Source: Paraphoma chrysanthemicola
Lineage: Eukaryota; Ascomycota; Dothideomycetes; Pleosporales; Phaeosphaeriaceae
Direction of reading: 5' to 3'
DNA length: 64,000 bases
NCBI GenBank assembly: GCA_020744225.1
Contig: JAGMWG010000020.1
Coordinates: forward strand, 744,001 to 808,000
Shown here piece by piece: positions 22,434 to 33,775 of this stretch. The notes below the pieces were generated by a model. It was not told the DNA's origin. It saw nothing but the letters and a program-made list of their open reading frames with translations, and did not search any database. Position numbers and translations under genes: made by a program. Every line of letters begins with the position of its first letter. Within the stretch, counting starts at the first letter, position 1.

Positions 22434-23378
22434 TCAATTTCCATCCTTACCCCGACTTCCCTGCCAAATCGTTCCCTCTTTTTCCTCCTCTTCCCTCCGC
22501 AATCTCTCCAATTTCTCCTTAGCTTCTTGTGCCTCCTTCTCATGTCTTCGCTTCGCCTCCTCGCCATACTTCTTCTCCCACTTCTCGTCTCTTTCTTTCG
22601 CCGGCGCGCTAAACTGTGTGCTCAATCCACCACGACTCTTGACCTGCATCTTCTTCTCTGCTGCCTCGTTCTGCTTCAATTGCTCTTCCGCGCTCTGTAT
22701 CCGCCGCGTGAACGCAACCTCAAACCTATCGCGGCCTTTGTGCCGTCCCTCGAGCCCGTTGTCGTCTTTGTCAAAGTACACTGCCCATCGCAGACCTTCT
22801 CTTCCCCAGGGCGTGCTAGGATCTTCATCCTCACCATCCCACTCGTCGACAGCGATGAAGCCTTCCCATCCATCAAACGTCACACGTGTCTCATCTTCAT
22901 TCCAATCCCAAACTCCGATATGGTGCATGATACTACCACTCCGATTTGAGTACCGCAGCTCATACGTCTCTTTATCGCAATAAATCCAATTCAAAACAGG
23001 CGGCTCATCGCTGATCGTACTGACCAGCCCCCGTTCAGGTGGAAATCTGTTCTCATCTGGATACTGAATATAAAACCCTGCAAACGCATGCAGCGGATCT
23101 GCTATCCCATCTACAGGCGGAATTGGCTTATTATCTGCATCTCGCGGTACGACCCAGACTTTATCGTGCCGCACGACTAAGATCGCATTGTTGAGCTCTT
23201 CACTTGCAATCTCGTCGTCAGAGTCGCATGAGACTAGGCAGTTGAACTTCCACATGCGCGACTCGTTGGCAGCTTCTTCATTTTGCTTCTTTTGATGCTC
23301 AACGCCTTGCGCGATGCCCGTGACGACGGGGATCGCGATGACGCACCCGCCGAGGAAGAGGCCGAGGGGGAGGGCCAT
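22434..23378 (-). CDS. Membrane-anchored protein of unknown function; paralogue of 39302-40035
   Basis: A single exon of 314 residues from ATG. An N-terminal hydrophobic segment (LPLGLFLGGCVIAIPVVTGI) should act as a signal-anchor. The middle has GLVSTISDEPPVLNWIYCDK, then a GWEGFIAVDEWD stretch and AVYFDKDDNGLEG, which align closely with the second gene at 39302-40035. The C-terminal third is a long charged coiled coil (KERDEKWEKKYGEEAKRRHE). The family looks fungal-specific; its function is unknown to me. The plus-strand frame across the same bases is a shadow of the Lys/Glu-rich tail. Confidence 0.75.
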   Translation of the reverse strand: MALPLGLFLGGCVIAIPVVTGIAQGVEHQKKQNEEAANESRMWKFNCLVSCDSDDEIASEELNNAILVVRHDKVWVVPRDADNKPIPPVDGIADPLHAFAGFYIQYPDENRFPPERGLVSTISDEPPVLNWIYCDKETYELRYSNRSGSIMHHIGVWDWNEDETRVTFDGWEGFIAVDEWDGEDEDPSTPWGREGLRWAVYFDKDDNGLEGRHKGRDRFEVAFTRRIQSAEEQLKQNEAAEKKMQVKSRGGLSTQFSAPAKERDEKWEKKYGEEAKRRHEKEAQEAKEKLERLRREEEEKEGTIWQGSRGKDGN

Positions 23379-24042
23379 GGGAGTATTGACGGGTTTCGAG
23401 AGAATGGGATGTTTGGAACGTTAATAGGATCGGCACGGTGCGTGAACGGATGGTCCGCCGCCTGATTGAAACTTGATGAGTCGGGAAGGAAACGCGCTAC
23501 GTCATTGACTGGGGTGATGAGAATGGTTTAGCGTGCTATAATCTAGACGAGCTCGAACAGCACGACTGAGGCTTGTAGAACCATCATTTCAGCACTGAAG
23601 GATATCCTGGAGTCTCAGTAATGGCTCAAAACTCATCACAGTCATGGATCGAGAAGATACCCCTGGTCAGAGCCAGATTCAGATTGAACAACATCCCGTA
23701 GAATACTAAACCGTGAACCTAGAAAACCGCCGTCCCAGCTCTACTGTATTCTCACGATGCGTATGAGCGCGGAACCTTCTTTCTTGGATATCGTGCGTGA
23801 TACATATGTCACATTCTATGCATGCCCGGCGTGAAATGCGTCGTGCATGCCCTACTATCATTAGTACCATTCACGCACTCCAGATCGTGATCCGGGTAGC
23901 ATCCGAACATGCAAGATCTCGTCCGTAGGTTTCTCGTCCAGAGGTTTCAGGAGCACAAAACTCAAATTGACTATGTTGCATTGTGTGTTGCAATAATACA
24001 TACATATCAATATCTACTTACCTTTACGAAAACGCACCAACT
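23379..24042. other. Intergenic, nothing recognised
   Basis: Upstream of the membrane-anchored gene and downstream of the 2EXR gene. No coding or repeat structure is visible. Confidence 0.4.
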
Positions 24043-24834
24043 CTACATCCCCAAGCGTCCCAGCGCTCCAGCTAGATCTCCATCCACAATACCCTCCCAA
24101 CTCCTTCCCTCGCCCCATACCAATCTCTTTTGGTTCAGCTTCGCCTCGCCCACTAACGCTTTGATGAGCGGGCTATCGCCCTCCACACCCGGGTATGCAT
24201 CCAACTCGACCTCGCCCACGCTCGGAAGCTGCGCCAGCAGTGCCCTCAACAGCACTACGCAGTACTCTGTATAGAAGTTCGACCCGACGCGGAACCCGGC
24301 GAACACGTCGCTCGCTTCTGGGTCGATCTCCACGAAGATCTTCAGCTTATATACGCGTGTCGCAGCAGCGAGACCAAGACGTGGAGTGACAACCCAGCCT
24401 TTCGGCGGGCGTGTGAAGCCAGGCCCGAGACGCAATTCGAGACGTGTGATGTAGCTCCGATAGCGCCGTGGCAACCATGCGAGGAGGGGGTGTTTCTTAT
24501 TGATGTATTTCCCATGAATGGGAAAGACACGGAATGTGTTGCGACCGTAGAAGACACGTGAGGCTTCTGATTCCATGCGCTTCGAAGCGAGGAGCAGGCG
24601 CAGGGAGGGCGCAAGGGTGCGTGTGTTTGTGGGATCGAGATCGAGGGTATGCGGGACGACGAGGAGGAGCTCGTACACGCGGAGGCGAAGCTCGGAGGGG
24701 AGGTCGAAGAATCGGAACGGTTGCGTCGGTACCGCAAGAGGCGATGCTACAGAGGAGGCGGTAGAGGAGAGGGATATGGTATCGAGCCGCTGTACGAGGC
24801 GGTCGATGTCCTTTGTGCGGTGGCGGCGAGACAT
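24043..24834 (-). CDS. 2EXR/F-box-like fungal protein
   Basis: A single ATG-started exon of 263 residues. Residues around 42-58 read FFDLPSELRLRVYELLLV, the F-box-like motif, followed by LLLASKRMESEASRVFYGRN and FRVFP, which complete the 2EXR-type pattern. The remainder contains a conserved-looking block (LPRRYRSYITRLELRLGPGF) and a final acidic/Gly segment with no known domain. There is no signal peptide or transmembrane helix. As for the similar gene at 17263-18231, a ubiquitin-ligase adaptor role is possible but untested. High GC leaves several open shadow frames on the opposite strand. Confidence 0.7.
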   Translation of the reverse strand: MSRRHRTKDIDRLVQRLDTISLSSTASSVASPLAVPTQPFRFFDLPSELRLRVYELLLVVPHTLDLDPTNTRTLAPSLRLLLASKRMESEASRVFYGRNTFRVFPIHGKYINKKHPLLAWLPRRYRSYITRLELRLGPGFTRPPKGWVVTPRLGLAAATRVYKLKIFVEIDPEASDVFAGFRVGSNFYTEYCVVLLRALLAQLPSVGEVELDAYPGVEGDSPLIKALVGEAKLNQKRLVWGEGRSWEGIVDGDLAGALGRLGM

Positions 24835-25586
24835 GATGCGCCTGCTATTTCACGCTCTGAAGCGAGTGGTGTCGCTTCAGAGAAGTCTATGCATCCATCG
24901 TGTCTCAATTTTACAATGTGTTCGTCACAGCGTGGTATATCGTGTCGTCCCGTATGACTCCAGCGCACGAACTCAATGCGCCTCGGTCGTGTCGTCACAA
25001 TTCGGGTCAGAGGTTTACGAGGGATGTTTCCCGACTACGGGGCCGACGAAAGTCCATGCAATAGGGACTGGCAGCTCTTGGGGTACAGGATGTTCGCTCT
25101 CCCCTGCGTATGTGTCAACCTCAGATCCTAGAGGATGGAAATCTGACGTCAAATTTTGCGGGTGATCAACTTGAAGAAAAGAAGATGGATCGCGGCGAAG
25201 TGAAGTTTTGAGGTGCTTGCGTGCCAAGGCCGAGATACCGAAGTTTTGCCGGCCGGCGATAGCGGTGGGGCTGGCGCATTATCAACTTCCACCACTTGTC
25301 GGCTTTGGTCATAAATTTGGACTGTCTTCGCCGTGTTTAATGCTCATTTCTACCTTCTCGAGGCCAGATAAAAATTGCATATATGTACTCGATATCAGAC
25401 ATTTCTGCGAAGTACTGCCAGTCATAAACGCATGCTGGTCCATGCTCACCGGTTGTTTTGGCAGTCAGCAACGTACCAGGCTGTTTCTCACACACCCCGC
25501 AACGACAATGACATCCACTTCAACTCGCTCCCGACGACTTTGTCAATTTCCAAATGTTTTCTTGAGGTGTGCTCCTCGCTCCAGCA
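24835..25586. other. Divergent promoter region between the 2EXR and HET genes
   Basis: About 750 nt separates the two divergent start codons. No repeats or clear motifs were recognised. Confidence 0.4.
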
Positions 25587-27847
25587 ATGCTATGCGACAA
25601 GTGTACCGGGTTAGGGCCGATAGAACTCGCACACAAGCAGGATGTCCAGTACACCAGACACACAAACCATGAGTCTGTTTCCATCTTACATTCCGAGGAC
25701 CCAGAAAGTTTAAAGGCATCTGCTGATGCAGGGTGTCATTTGTGTAACATGATTTGGTATAGTTTATTCGAAAAGATTGGATGGAGGATGATGTCCACGC
25801 CGGCGCTCACCGGCGAACGGACACAGCAAAGGATTTGGCTCAGCTTTACTTATCCTTCTAGCAACTTGGAAGATAACATCACGTTCAAATCACTGAATGT
25901 GCGACACTCAGCGACGTTGGTTACTTTGGCATGCACTTCTCGCTTTCCAGGTGAGGATGCACTGAATTTTAGTTCTCCTGGGATTGATAGGATGCTGCAG
26001 AATTCATTGAGTCTCTTCTAGCTACCTGCGCTGGCACGAAGGACTCTGATCTTACCCGCGACGCACCAATGACGCAAGTGCCGTCGATGAAAGCAGCCTC
26101 ATCGGATGTGTTAATGTACACTGCCGATGATTCGACACTGTCTAGCAGCAACATTGCCCTGGCCTCATTTTGGCTGAAGTCGTGTTTGCATGGCCAATCA
26201 ACTGTCTGTCGCTCTCTCGCCACATGTGCAGTATCGCCTCGACGTACAATAAACATACGTGATCCAGACCGACCGTTCTTGCAAGATAAGGGAAATCGGC
26301 AGATCGGATACGTTGCACTCAGCTACAAGTGGGGAACAAGTAAAAGATACATGAGCCTTGTTACCAACGTGCATGAGCACTATCGGGCGATAGCGCTTGA
26401 TGCGTTACCGAAGACGTTCTTTGACGCCATCTATGTCGCTCACAATCTTGGATTCTCGCACTTATGGATTGATGCCCTGTGTATCGTTCAAGACCTAGAA
26501 GAGGAGAGAAACGAAGAGATTCAGAACATGGGCGATATCTTCAGAGGGGCCGTACTGACCTTGTTCGCTGAAGATGCAGACAATGCCGACGCTGGTCTTT
26601 CTCGTGCTCGTGACCCCAGATGCATCAGGCCCTGCAAGATCGAACTTCAAGTGGCTTGCAGAGAAATTGTTTCTCTTATGTCCCTGTACGTCCGGAAAGA
26701 ACCTACACGCCTTCCCAAGGCCAGGCCCTTGAAACAAAGAGGGTGGGTTCTCCAAGAAGAGGTTCTAAGCCCCCGAGGCTTGCACTTTGGCAGTGACCAA
26801 ATTTGGTGGGACTGCCATTGTTTTACATCTAGAGAGTCTTTTCCGGACCTCGAAAAGGACAAATCTCTAACGGAAACTGCGGGGTATTGGTCAACCACGG
26901 GCATCGCCCGCAACGACTTTGGCATACTTCGCTGTTTACTCAAATTCCAGAAGCGTGCTCGCTTATATGGAAACAAGAGCAAGGAGATCTTTAGAGCCTG
27001 GTATAATTTAGTTCATGTCTACTGTCAACGAGAGTTAACGTTCGTGTCTGACATCCTTCCAGCATTAACGGGTCTTGCGATGGCTGTGGCAAAGAGCCAC
27101 AATCTTCAATACGTCAACGGCATCTGGAAAGAAGACATTGCCAATGGAATTCTGTGGTGTACTTTTCCGGGGCGTAAGTTGATGCTCTCCGGCACCCAAT
27201 CCACCTCGGCTCAGACTGCCGTGCCGCAAATCCCTTCCTGGGCATGGGCATCTCAAATGGGAAAGAAAGTCACGTTCTGGAGGAACATCACTGTTTGTTG
27301 TCATATTAAGGAGTTGCCTGAGCGAATAAGCGAATTCATGGCAAGTCCATCCTCGCCCGACGCTTCTACCACGCCGCGTTCTGAAGACAGCCACCACACA
27401 GAACATTGGGTTACGTATCAGACCTTCACACCAATGAAGCTTCAAATCTCCGGCTATCTCGGCAATGGACGGTTCTTGCCAGACAGCCCAAATGGTTCTC
27501 CCGCAGATCGACCACCCTCGTGGGGACGAGACCTTCTGGATAGTTCTACTCCTGCAAGGCTCGGTAGGGTCAAATTCGATGAAGATCCCGACTTACTCCG
27601 AAAATCTCAGATCATCTACATCGTGATAGGGCTCTCGGACTGGCTTGCCTCCAATGCTGCTGATGACGACCGTTTTTCTTGCATGTATGTTGCCTTGGCA
27701 CTGGAGCCTACTAAAAGTCCGGGCGAATACAGGAGAATCGGCTTGGTCGTCGAGGATTTCCAGATGACCGGTTATGAGAACCGCAAAGCAATTCCTGACA
27801 GCATACTTTGGGCAGGGAAAAGGTGGAGCACAATTACGCTGGTCTGA
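25587..27847 (+). CDS. HET domain protein (heterokaryon-incompatibility type)
   Basis: Exon 1 is 25587-25950 and exon 2 is 26022-27847. The intron (CAG|GTGAGG ... CTTCTAG) joins phase 1 to phase 1, giving 729 residues. The N-terminus has a Cys pattern common in this class (MLCDKC, then GCHLCNMIW). The HET domain starts near residue 200: VALSYKWG, then FSHLWIDALCIVQDLEEERN, EIQNMGDIFRGAVLTLFAED, and later KQRGWVLQEEVLSPRGLHF. The C-terminal half has the usual PSWAWAS element and an uncharacterised tail. It has no NACHT, ankyrin or WD repeats. Members control self/non-self recognition and cell death in fungi; no specific allele type can be assigned. Confidence 0.85.
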
Positions 27848-28148
27848 TGGGAGGTAGCATATCAACTCAAGCTGCATGGACTAGGTGTTGGCCACATCGA
27901 GAGCTCTGTCGCGAAGGTGAAGATGAATTCGATAGCAAGATATATCACAAGTACACCGCGCCTATGTAGCTGGCGTACAGTTTCATTCAAGGCTGATACG
28001 TACTGACGCCGATCTACCTCCGGCACACGGCAGGATCGGAGACGTTTCAATTTCTTTTCAACAGACTCAAAACGATATACCACCAGGTGTATGCGTAAGA
28101 ATCTGAATCCGAAGTCAGACATGTCACAAAAAGGCTTGTTTCTTAGCA

Positions 28149-29033
28149 CTAAGACTTGGTACTCCGCCATATCAGCATCCCCACAACAGCATCCAATGCC
28201 TCCTCCCACACTCTCGCCACAACACCAAACTCGCCCTCCGTAATCGTACCCATCATCTTCATTGGATGGCCACTTTGCTTCTTCATATCATCGTACAATT
28301 GATCCAGCGTCACATCATCGCACTCCGTATCGAGGAACGCCCTGAAACCTGTCGCCATATACACATTCAGCTCAATGCGCAGCTGGCCGACGGTCAGACT
28401 ATACCGATCGGTGATGCGTGTTACACGCTTGATGTAGTCGTGTATGCTTTCGAAGAATTCCTCAATTCTGCTTCGTAAGACACGAGCTGCTTTGTTCCTT
28501 GGAGCCGGATATTCGACGCGCAGAGGGGCGAGGTAGTCTTCAATCTTGACAGCCCGAGCGGCAACCATGCCTTCCAGTCGTGACAACAACGCAAGAACAT
28601 GTTGGCGGTCAAGGGCGACGACATATTCTTGCTTGGTGCTTTCTTCAAGTTCTCGAATAGCGTCGAAGACGGTTTCATCTAGTGAGACTTTGTCCATTGA
28701 ATGCGTGAGCACCGGTCCCTGGATTGGGCTTGGCATTTCTGCTTCCGCGCATCGACATGATGGAACAGTCTTCCTTTTTCTGAGCGCCTTGCAGAATTCC
28801 TCTGGACAATGCTCAGAGCAGTGAAACTCTTCGGGCTGGGCGGGGGGGAAGGTGTCTTCGAAAAGTGGAAATGGCTCCATGGTGTTGTCCTCTCCGCCGG
28901 CGCAAATGGGTGAAGGAGAAGCGGAAGGAAGGCAAGGATTTGGTACCATGGCAGCAAGCTTTATTTTGCGGGTTTGCGCGCGTGTCATGATGATTGTTGA
29001 GGCAACGAAGTCAGCTTCGGTGAATTTCGTCAT
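28149..29033 (-). CDS. Conserved-looking hypothetical protein, 294 aa
   Basis: A single exon with ATG at 29033. The N-terminal third is Pro/Cys-rich (CSEHCPEEFCKALRKRK). The rest is mainly helical (FDAIRELEESTKQEYVVALD, RIEEFFESIHDYIKRVTR). No signal peptide, membrane segment or domain is recognised. It is tail-to-tail with the HET gene (300 nt between stop codons). A 115-codon minus-strand frame overlaps the 3' end and is probably not coding. Confidence 0.55.
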   Translation of the reverse strand: MTKFTEADFVASTIIMTRAQTRKIKLAAMVPNPCLPSASPSPICAGGEDNTMEPFPLFEDTFPPAQPEEFHCSEHCPEEFCKALRKRKTVPSCRCAEAEMPSPIQGPVLTHSMDKVSLDETVFDAIRELEESTKQEYVVALDRQHVLALLSRLEGMVAARAVKIEDYLAPLRVEYPAPRNKAARVLRSRIEEFFESIHDYIKRVTRITDRYSLTVGQLRIELNVYMATGFRAFLDTECDDVTLDQLYDDMKKQSGHPMKMMGTITEGEFGVVARVWEEALDAVVGMLIWRSTKS

Positions 29034-29180
29034 GGTTGCTTGTTGTGCGGTGCAAAAGTGAGTGAGACGGGGTATGAGGTAGAATATCTTGAGTTAATCC
29101 GAGAAGACACAGAATTGAAGAGCTAGGACCTTATACACATTGTAGCAAAGAAGCCGTGACATTGTTTTGGGAGTCTGTGC

Positions 29181-29708
29181 TTAGATCACGATGGTGAACC
29201 ATGGTTTTGAACAGAATTGGACCATGGCGCTAAGGATGGGCTTGCAAGACGAACTATGGAACACCAGCCGCTCCACCAAACCCATGGGATTAACAGGAGA
29301 CAAAAGTTTTGATCCTGGATTCACACTATCTTGTATGACCGATATGACCCTAACCGAAATCTGCCGCATCCTCTTCAAACTCCACTTGATCTTTCGCGAT
29401 TCGGTTGATGCTCAGCCTTAATGACACAGCACACCATTAGTAAGATTCAAGAATCTAGAAGATTGTGCTTTACCTTCTGTACTTTTCATCTCCGAGCACT
29501 CCGAAGAAGACATCGATTCCGAGGACTCAGTCGAGCCAGTCGTCGATGCATGCACTCCAAGGATTCTGTCCACGAATGCCCATTCTGAGTCCATGCTCTG
29601 CCTTGACTTCGATGTCGTCTTCGCAGCCCGAGGTTTGGCCACGTCGCTCGCGCGGATGCGCTTATTTAGGTTGGTATAACAGAGGGCTGGAAGATCCCAG
29701 TCGAACAT
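29181..29708 (-). CDS. Small two-exon hypothetical protein, 154 aa
   Basis: Exon 1 is 29708-29474 from ATG (MFDWDLPALCYTNLNKRIRA) and exon 2 is 29410-29181. The 63-nt intron has a GTAAAG donor, a CTTACTAAT branch site and a GCTGAG acceptor, and both sides are in phase 1. Exon 1 has a Ser/Thr/Glu-rich end; exon 2 is basic then hydrophobic (LLSPVNPMGLVERLVFHSSS). No domain or signal is recognised. It starts about 650 nt from the upstream start of the 294-aa gene, in the same direction. Confidence rests on frame agreement only. Confidence 0.4.
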
Positions 29709-30590
29709 GGTGGTTCGTTCTGGAGAAGTTTGAAATGTTAGAAAGTGTTAACAGTGATAGGACGAGACTTCTTGATTCAATGTATTGATTCTAGGTGTGT
29801 ACAACGCTGGAAAATATGCTTACACCAGCTCGTAAAGGAACTGGTCTCAAAGATCTGTATGCCCACGGTCTGTAGAAGCTCGACATACAAACAACCATGG
29901 AATCTCTATTACACTAAAGATGCGCATATGCAGCTCGGAGTTGATGTACCATGGTTCGCTGACTCGCTACCATAGGTATCATTGTCGATACGCTTCGAAG
30001 TGCGACTAAAGTAGGACGACCCCCTTCCAAATGATAGAGCATATTTAGCTCGATTTGCGGCAGCAGAATCAGGCTTATTGACGGACTTGCAGCACTGATA
30101 CGCCGAATCATTGAGGCATGATTTTAGAGTCTCACGAGTACCATGCATACTAGGCTGACATTTGTAATGCGAAATGAGCTTTCCAAAACATTCCCTTTTA
30201 GGAGCTCCAACGATTTCGTATATGTATCGATCGATAGTGACGTGCTCGCAGTGACCTTAACAGTCACAACTCGATTGCAGTGTTTCGAAGCATTAACTAT
30301 CTCAAAACTCACGTATGTCTTAACTCAACTGTACGACATGAATGAACAATGTTTTAGGTCAAAGAATGGGGCATAGGCAGGTGATTTACTTCGCTATAAG
30401 TCACGTGTAAGTCAAAACTTTCAGTTGCCCACTGTGCTCACACGAAGGCTTGCGTTTCTACACACAGTCACTACGTGCATTGATCAAGTTGGGTGAAATT
30501 GGTTTATATGTAGGAATTCTGGTGGATCTCGAGACAAACATTCTAAGCTTACCGCGTCCAGTAATAGTGCCGATTTCCCAAGCAAGCGCC
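29709..30590. other. Intergenic, nothing recognised
   Basis: It contains only short overlapping frames. It should include the divergent promoters of the 154-aa gene and of the gene starting at 30591. Confidence 0.4.
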
Positions 30591-32059
30591 ATGCATAATC
30601 ATCTAAACCACACCCAGCCCAACACAATACCTCAACAAGATGATCTCGAGCGGGACAATTTAGATCCTCAGTACGCGAAAGAATTTATCGAAAATTTTGA
30701 CCCCGACCATCTCGACTACGGAGATCTCAATTATGACTTAGCAGATTCCAAGGTTGACCCAACGATGGCATTCCCCCTTGGTTTGAGCAACGTATTGAAG
30801 TCTGTGGACGCGACAAATGCTGTTGGGACATCGCGAGAGAGCACTCCTCATTGTGCGGACGATTCTCGAAATGGAGTCGAGCGAGTTCAGAATGACGTTG
30901 CTTCCGGAACTTCCAGATCATCGCTCAGTCCGACACGCTTGCTCATTGTGCTGGAAGAGAAATGCATCAACCCGATGTCGCTTCCGACAAATTAGTTCCC
31001 GCATATGATTGGGTTACATCTACGGTTCAGGAAGCGACTGGAAGCTCTCACACGCAACCGATCTTTCACCCAAACCACATAGCCAAACATCCGTCCCATC
31101 ACCAGAAGGTTCCGCGCGACGCTTTATATACTGTACAAGGACAAAAAAAGCATTACGTGTCTCCTCGCCCGACGCAACCTGCTTCACTTATGGCATCTCA
31201 ATCTCGTGAGAGCGGTCTAGAACAATCCGTTTTACCACCCCCAGTTCCCCGTTCTCAAGCGCAATTGTCGATTAATTCTGTCATGTCAGCTACAGATGCC
31301 TCGGCGGTTCCTCCTCCGAGTCTTCTTTTTGCAAATTACGCTCAGGCAAGCAATGCATTTGCCGAACGAGTAATTCCACACAACTGGAAAGCTCCTGCCA
31401 ACGACAAAACCATGCCGACCAGCCAAGCGGATCGCGAAAAGTACGTCAGACAGATACTAGCCGCATTCGTCGATATCAGTGAGTGTCACGACGCAACAAC
31501 CACAGAATCTTTCCAAGACCGCTGGGCTAGCTTGTCAGAAGGACGTTCGCCGTACACGACCAATATGATAGAAGTAGTCTGCTGGACGATGCTTGACATG
31601 GCTATTGCTCTTCATGAGCGCGGTCCTGTCGTCTTACGTGTCTTTGACGATTCGAAGCTCAAGAACGCGCAGAAATCTCGCAATCTGACATTCGCACAAC
31701 GGATAGGGTTCATCTGCGATCTGCTGCGTCTTACAAAGTCGCGGTGTGAAACCCTCTTGGATTACGATGACCTGGATATGACTGTTGCGGCGCCGGCGCA
31801 GATGATTTCCATGGCGAAGACGAATAAGAAGCAGAATATTAAGCGGCAAATTGTCCTCATGAACGGGCGCGAGAAGCTGATTGCGAAGAGTAGGCGCGCA
31901 ATTAAGCCAGTGGTTGTAGGGGACGACGGCGAGGAAGGTGACAAATCCAACGATGAAGGTCCTGTTCCGCCCATGCCATCATGCATCACCAGCGGTACAA
32001 GACATGGCGCCGTCCAATGCACTGCCCCTTCAATCTGTTCGAAAATCATTAATCTCTGA
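30591..32059 (+). CDS. Uncharacterised fungal protein family, frame change near 30900-30990
   Basis: The first part (ATG at 30591) gives 134 residues, acidic near PQYAKEFIENFDPDHLDYGD. The second part continues in another frame, open from 30896, to the stop at 32059. The C-terminal half matches a Dothideomycete family I recall but cannot name: TSQADREKYVRQILAAFVDI, then MIEVVCWTMLDMAIALHERG, NLTFAQRIGFICDLLRLTKS, and VAAPAQMISMAKTNKKQN. Joining the frames needs an intron of length 2 mod 3, yet no good donor is visible between 30840 and 30960. A frameshift or a weak-site intron is therefore possible. Homologues carry the conserved block without a known function; the basic helices could bind nucleic acid. 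Confidence 0.6.
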
Positions 32060-32344
32060 AAATGGTGATGACTTCGATGTGAGTGCATCTTGCAAGAACC
32101 CATGTTCTTGAAGTGTGCCACATGGCAGCATGTGTTAGTTGAGCCAATATTTGCGAACGGGTGGGCCATTGAGAGAGCTAGGTGCGACAAGTATGGATGA
32201 TATGGCATAGCTAGAGTATGATACGGGGTCTCAGATAGCAATAGCTCTTGGGACACGAGAGACACCTCCACCAGCGCTGCCACAGGTCTTTGTATAGTCA
32301 CCGCTTCCTCCACATACCGCCACGATGCAGCTTCTCTATCGAAC

Positions 32345-32696
32345 CTAGCACCCAGTGACTCCCCAATATCTTCCCTCGATAAGCTTGGTATCCCAGTTCT
32401 TCTGCGAATTTCCCGTCTCTTGATCGGCTCGGCAAGGCGAGCCGCTGTACGCACGCCAAACGCATTTGCTGCTACCTTCGTTGTTCCAGATAACCTATCA
32501 AATTGCTTAGCCAGTATTATTGAGGTTTGCGAACTGTACGTACCCGATCGCCAGTACCGCAAGTACTGTCACCAATCCTGGTGCAGCCGCGATTGATCAC
32601 ACCGCCGTACTTAAAGACCGCAGGGCAGCGGGCTTCAAACTTCCATGCTCCGGTGGAGGCTACGAGAAGAGAGAAAGCGACAGCTGTGACCTTCAT
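32345..32696 (-). CDS. Small secreted cysteine-rich protein (candidate effector)
   Basis: Exon 1 is 32696-32544 and exon 2 is 32494-32345. The 49-nt intron (GTACGT donor, TTTGATAG acceptor, CTAAG branch-like site) is in phase 0. The product is 100 residues. The first 17-22 residues form a signal peptide (MKVTAVAFSLLVASTGAW). The mature part has six cysteines, at residues 24, 38, 46, 62, 72 and 100, the last being the C-terminal residue; there is no membrane helix. Without splicing, the frame would stop after 59 residues with only three cysteines. Size, secretion signal and an even number of cysteines match the usual profile of apoplastic fungal effectors or antimicrobial proteins. No known family is recognised, so the role is inference. 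It lies tail-to-tail with the gene ending at 32059. Confidence 0.6.
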
Positions 32697-33775
32697 GTTG
32701 AAGAATGGATAAACGATGATGTTTGTGTTTGTGAAAATTTGAGATGTGGATGTGAATTTGCTGCTGTTGGTGCTGGAATGAAGGGTCGCCTCACGACACT
32801 TTAAATACTTCTTCTTCACCATACTCGTGTCGAGCATGATCAATGCAGATTCGCATTCATCGCATACTTCGTGCGTCGAGAAGACTGGCCTTTGGCGGGT
32901 GAAGTTGTACAGACTGTTACTTCGCATAACTCTTCTCCAAATTTGGATGCTCGGCATTTCTTGCTCGGACCATCGGACTGCTTCCATATGGGGATGATCT
33001 GTCGCTCATGCACAGAGGGTCTAGAATCACTGGTTGTGACATGTCGCACACCCAAGTGCGGCTGACATCTCGCCCCGGACAATTTCGAATGCGAGCCATA
33101 CAGAACGGCTTTCCCGCCCCTCTGGGATAGGTAAGCGAAACAACTTAATTACAATGCATCGGGGTACTCGTTGAATCGCATCTTGTTACGAGACTACAAG
33201 ATTCAAAGCCTGGGAATAGAAGTACAGTGAGCTGTTTTTGACGATGGCCGAATGCGAAGAATGCGAATCCCTAATTGCGGTAATTGAATGGGCCTCGCGA
33301 CTGATGTTCCAGCATACGGTAAGACCTAATCTGGATAAAGTACACGCGAGAGTTCGTCCTGTTGACTGTGCGACCCCATGTCAGTAACGAACTGCCTTTA
33401 AGGTACCGCTGTGGGAATGCTTGTACAACTCGTGGGCCTTCCCAGCCGGCTCACCATGCCAGTATTATAGTCATACACACAATTTCTGCATCCAATATCA
33501 TTCCCCACGGGATTCATAAACTGAAGTGGAGACATTTGAGCCCCATAGCACGTGACGTTGATCTTGCCTCATGTCCACGAGTTGATGCGGCGCATTGTGG
33601 CATGGCCACCTCGGCTACAGCCAACTCGCCGACATCAGTACCGACCCCACCTCGACCGCAATACAGGGTGCGACAATTCAATAGCTCTTTCTATGTAACT
33701 TCCTAATTCCTGAATAGCTTCGTTAGCGCTGTTGCACCTCCAGCCACCAAAGCGTACCCTTGTTCAAACGTGAAG
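32697..33775. other. Promoter side of the secreted-protein gene; otherwise nothing recognised
   Basis: An ATG-less minus-strand extension of the secreted-protein frame (to 32987) is probably 5' untranslated. A 114-codon frame at 33362-33706 (+) has no supporting feature. Confidence 0.4.

Noticed and set aside
22174..22983. 269-codon plus-strand frame
   Set aside because: It lies opposite the Lys/Glu-rich coiled-coil tail of the membrane-anchored gene; its Ser/Leu/Phe-rich composition is that of a shadow.
27862..28209. 115-codon minus-strand frame
   Set aside because: Overlaps the 3' end of the 294-aa gene in another frame and has no recognisable feature.
31762..32562. 266-codon minus-strand frame
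   Set aside because: Overlaps the conserved plus-strand gene and the secreted-protein gene's second exon in another frame; no recognisable features.
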